Shown: positions 15,405-17,311 of the stretch, in pieces
Layout: every line of letters begins with the position of its first letter
Numbering within the stretch: position 1 is the first letter of the stretch
Source: an uncultured Synergistia bacterium
Lineage (GTDB): Bacteria; Eremiobacterota; SpSt-956; JAKJGF01
Length of the DNA: 17,311 nucleotides
NCBI GenBank assembly: GCA_937888925.1
Contig: CALARM010000224.1
Location: 1-17,311 of the forward strand
Reading direction: 5' to 3'
The notes under the pieces: generated by a model
The model's database searches: none
What the model was told of the DNA's origin: nothing
What the model saw: the letters and a program-made list of their open reading frames with translations, nothing else
Program-made: the position numbers and the translations under genes

Positions 15405-15495
15405 CAGTGATCAGTTATCAGTAACCAGTTATCAGTGGCCAGGTTATATTACCGGATACAATCACTGGTCACTGCTCACCGGTCACCGCTCACTG
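15405..15495. repeat. Facing heptamer-array element D
   Basis: The left arm is five 7-bp units, CAGTGAT, CAGTTAT, CAGTAAC, CAGTTAT, CAGTGGC (15405-15439), plus CAGG. The core is about 15444-15460. The right arm (15461-15495), read on the minus strand, is CAGTGAG, CGGTGAC, CGGTGAG, CAGTGAC, CAGTGAT. Its outer edge touches the TAA stop codon of the TolB-like gene with no base between. It fills most of the 121-nt gap before rsbT. Confidence 0.83.
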
Positions 15496-16749
15496 TTATT
15501 TAACCCATTTCAACTTCATTATATATATATCCTGCACATGTTTGTTACTGGCTATATAAGTAATACTCTGTCCGTCGGGAGCCCAGTATGGAACATAGTT
15601 ATATGAAGAGCCTGTATCAAGCTTCTGAAAATGACTGCCGTCACTGCTTACAAGACAGATATAAGATGATTTATAATCTTTGTCCATCATAAAAACTATT
15701 TTAGAACCATCGGGAGACCATTCAGGTGAACCAATCTGTGCCTTAAGATCTGTTAACTGTACAGTCTTTTGAGTTTCAACGTCAAAGGTGTAAAGTTCTT
15801 CATGTCCTGTACGGCTTGAAACAAAAAGAATTTTCTTTCCGTCAGGGGACCAGTCAGGAGAAAAATTATCTCCAGACATAGTAAGACGTTCCAGACCTGT
15901 ACCATCAGAATTAACAACATAAATATCGGCTTTCGGCTGCATAGGATTCCCGCTGAAAGAAATGAAAACTATCTTTTTTCCGTCAGGAGACCATGCAGGA
16001 CTGGCATTATTTAAATTTAATTTTTTCGTTACTCTTGTTACGGCGGCACCATCAAAATTCATCACATATATATCTTCATGCTGATCCCTGCTTGAAACAA
16101 ATACAATTTTTGAGCCGTCATTGCAAATTTCGGGAGAAAAATTCCTTCTCACATCTCTTGTCAGTTTTATTAAATCACTGCCATCGGTTTTCATAGTATA
16201 AATATTCCAGTAATCATTGTTACGGTTTGAAGCAAAATAAATTCTATCTCCCTGAGGTACCCAGACAGGGTCTATATTACATCCACCTTCTTTTGTGAGA
16301 CGAATGATTTCAGCTATCTGCGCTTCTGCATTAACACCTATAGCAACAGGTTTCACCGGCGGGAAGAGCCCTCTTAAAACAATCGATTTCTCAGTAACTA
16401 TATCTTCAGGATTAATACCGATAAATACAACTGATTGTCCTTTCTGTATCTTTCCTTTCGGTTCTATAACCCTGGCAGTAGATTTAACATCAACTGTTTT
16501 CAAAACTTCAATCGAAGCAAGATAAATGATTTTTTCTTTTCCATCACTTTTCTTTTCAATAATAAATATTTTCCCTTTACTTTTTTCTTTTATGCCAGAT
16601 TTTGTTCCTATATTAATATCAATTTCCTGTCCTCTGACAGAAACAACTTGACCGTAAACTTTCACCGATACCGGTTCTGCAGAGAAAGAAAATGTCATAG
16701 AGAATAATAATATAGAAAGAACTAAAAAAATTACACAGGAATTCTTCAT
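15496..16749 (-). CDS. Exported TolB-like six-bladed propeller protein
   Basis: From the ATG at 16749 the 417-residue product starts with a signal peptide (MKNSCVIFLVLSILLFSMTFSFSA), so it acts outside the cytoplasmic membrane. Next is a ~100-residue beta domain (VYGQVVSVRGQEIDINIGTKSGIKEKSKG...) like the small GxV/GVKxG modules found in some envelope proteins. Then come six PD40/TolB-type blades, most with a W-S-P-D-G-K-K-I-x-F motif followed by a strand such as DIYVMNFDG. It resembles TolB in the propeller, but the N-terminal domain does not look like TolB's, and no tol or pal gene is nearby, so I do not name it tolB. A GTG at 16767 would add six residues (MRLILF) with a poorer ribosome site. 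It may be a periplasmic scaffold or sensor; the role is unknown. Confidence 0.88.
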   Translation of the reverse strand: MKNSCVIFLVLSILLFSMTFSFSAEPVSVKVYGQVVSVRGQEIDINIGTKSGIKEKSKGKIFIIEKKSDGKEKIIYLASIEVLKTVDVKSTARVIEPKGKIQKGQSVVFIGINPEDIVTEKSIVLRGLFPPVKPVAIGVNAEAQIAEIIRLTKEGGCNIDPVWVPQGDRIYFASNRNNDYWNIYTMKTDGSDLIKLTRDVRRNFSPEICNDGSKIVFVSSRDQHEDIYVMNFDGAAVTRVTKKLNLNNASPAWSPDGKKIVFISFSGNPMQPKADIYVVNSDGTGLERLTMSGDNFSPDWSPDGKKILFVSSRTGHEELYTFDVETQKTVQLTDLKAQIGSPEWSPDGSKIVFMMDKDYKSSYICLVSSDGSHFQKLDTGSSYNYVPYWAPDGQSITYIASNKHVQDIYIMKLKWVK

Positions 16750-16797
16750 AAATAAAATCAGCCTCACTCATCCCAGAATATTACAGCCTGAAAATCT

Positions 16798-16856
16798 TTT
16801 CGAGGTGAGAAGTCAGTAGAATTAATTTCTATATAATACCCTCTCTCACCTCGAAA
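16798..16856. repeat. Perfect 13-bp inverted repeat with 33-nt loop
   Basis: The arms TTTCGAGGTGAGA (16798-16810) and TCTCACCTCGAAA (16844-16856) are exact complements. The loop is AT-rich. The element lies in the 109-nt gap between the small secreted protein gene and the TolB-like gene. No U-run follows on the minus strand, so it is not a typical terminator. It lacks the 7-bp arrays of the other intergenic elements but holds the same kind of position. Confidence 0.7.
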
Positions 16857-16876
16857 TATAAAGCTCCAAACAGAGT

Positions 16877-17269
16877 TTAAATATTGGGCTTTTCTCTCTT
16901 TAAAGCAGGGAGTAATTTTTCAGCCCATGTTTTTGCCAGTTTTTCCATTGTTGTGTTATTAGCATCAGCCATATTTTTATCAACTGTTATGAGTTGATAT
17001 TTTCCAACGCTTATAACATAATTTCCACGCATTAAATGAACAGATACACTTACATTATTTACAGGAGCATAGCTGAGAATCTCAACAAGTCTCTCATTGA
17101 CAGCTTTTACTCTTTCTTCTACCGAATAGCCTCCTGCATTATCTCTGATCCTCATAATTACTTCATTGCCCACTACTACGTCACCGGGAGTAGAATAGTA
17201 AGCCATTGCTGCATTAGAAAGAACCAGTAAACAGAACAAAAGTGAACAACCTAATACAATATGTTTCAT
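16877..17269 (-). CDS. Small secreted protein of unknown function
   Basis: A 130-residue protein with a signal peptide (MKHIVLGCSLLFCLLVLSNAAMA) and a predicted mature part of about 107 residues. The mature part begins YYSTPGDVVVGNEVIMRIRDNAGGYSVEERVKAVNERLVEIL, then beta-rich sequence, and ends in the block ITVDKNMADANNTTMEKLAKTWAEKLLPAL. A similar strand-helix pattern, ending with a D-A-x-x-x-x-T-x-x-x-L-A-x-x-W-A motif, is one I associate with the extracytoplasmic part of some mechanosensitive-channel and cyanobacterial envelope proteins; this is memory, not a search. The ATG at 17269 has AGGTGA 8 nt upstream. It is the first gene seen and may share a transcript with the TolB-like gene. 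Confidence 0.75.
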   Translation of the reverse strand: MKHIVLGCSLLFCLLVLSNAAMAYYSTPGDVVVGNEVIMRIRDNAGGYSVEERVKAVNERLVEILSYAPVNNVSVSVHLMRGNYVISVGKYQLITVDKNMADANNTTMEKLAKTWAEKLLPALKREKPNI

Positions 17270-17311
17270 TGCTTATTCACCTGAATCGAAATTTCAGAGA
17301 TTACTTAAAAA

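Noticed and set aside
15496..16767. Naming the propeller gene tolB
   Set aside because: The six blades fit, but the N-terminal domain differs from TolB and no tolA, tolQ, tolR or pal gene is nearby.

Overview
The window is AT-rich (roughly 60% A+T by eye) bacterial chromosome. All twelve recognisable protein genes and three tRNAs lie on the minus strand, and nothing convincing is encoded on the plus strand. In order of transcription (right to left): a small secreted protein, a TolB-like six-bladed propeller protein, rsbT and rsbU (partner-switch kinase and PP2C phosphatase), an AlaX-like alanyl-tRNA editing protein, glyQ, a 667-residue TPR protein, glyS, ppdK, dnaG, rpoD, three tRNAs (CAT anticodon, Glu, Val) and a C4 zinc-ribbon protein.

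The order glyQ-glyS-ppdK-dnaG-rpoD-(...)-zinc ribbon follows, from my knowledge of the family, the arrangement seen in many Firmicutes/Clostridia. The rsbT-rsbU pair also suggests a Terrabacteria-type lineage. The TolB-like protein and an unusual primary sigma factor (a long linker between regions 1.2 and 2, and an insert in region 3) do not look like an ordinary Firmicute. I infer a deep-branching, probably uncultured lineage and cannot name the phylum.

The core is housekeeping: glycyl-tRNA synthetase, tRNA proofreading, primase, primary sigma factor, and pyruvate/PEP interconversion. Genes are tightly packed. rsbU/alaX and dnaG/rpoD overlap, and TPR/glyS are 5 nt apart. A consensus sigma-70 promoter (TTGACA, 17 bp, TATAAT) directly behind the rpoD stop codon drives the tRNAs, and an intrinsic terminator follows tRNA-Val.

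The most unusual content is a family of intergenic repeats. At least four places (1143-1238, 4857-4922, 12837-12949, 15405-15495) hold two facing arrays of a 7-bp unit, roughly CAGT(G/T)AN, around a short unique core. They sit flush against gene ends: between two tRNAs, 4 nt from the dnaG start codon, forming the 3' end of alaX, and directly after the TolB-like stop codon. A different 7-bp array lies in frame inside alaX, and two further palindromes (160-199, 16798-16856) occupy other gaps. This is the candidate undescribed system in the window.
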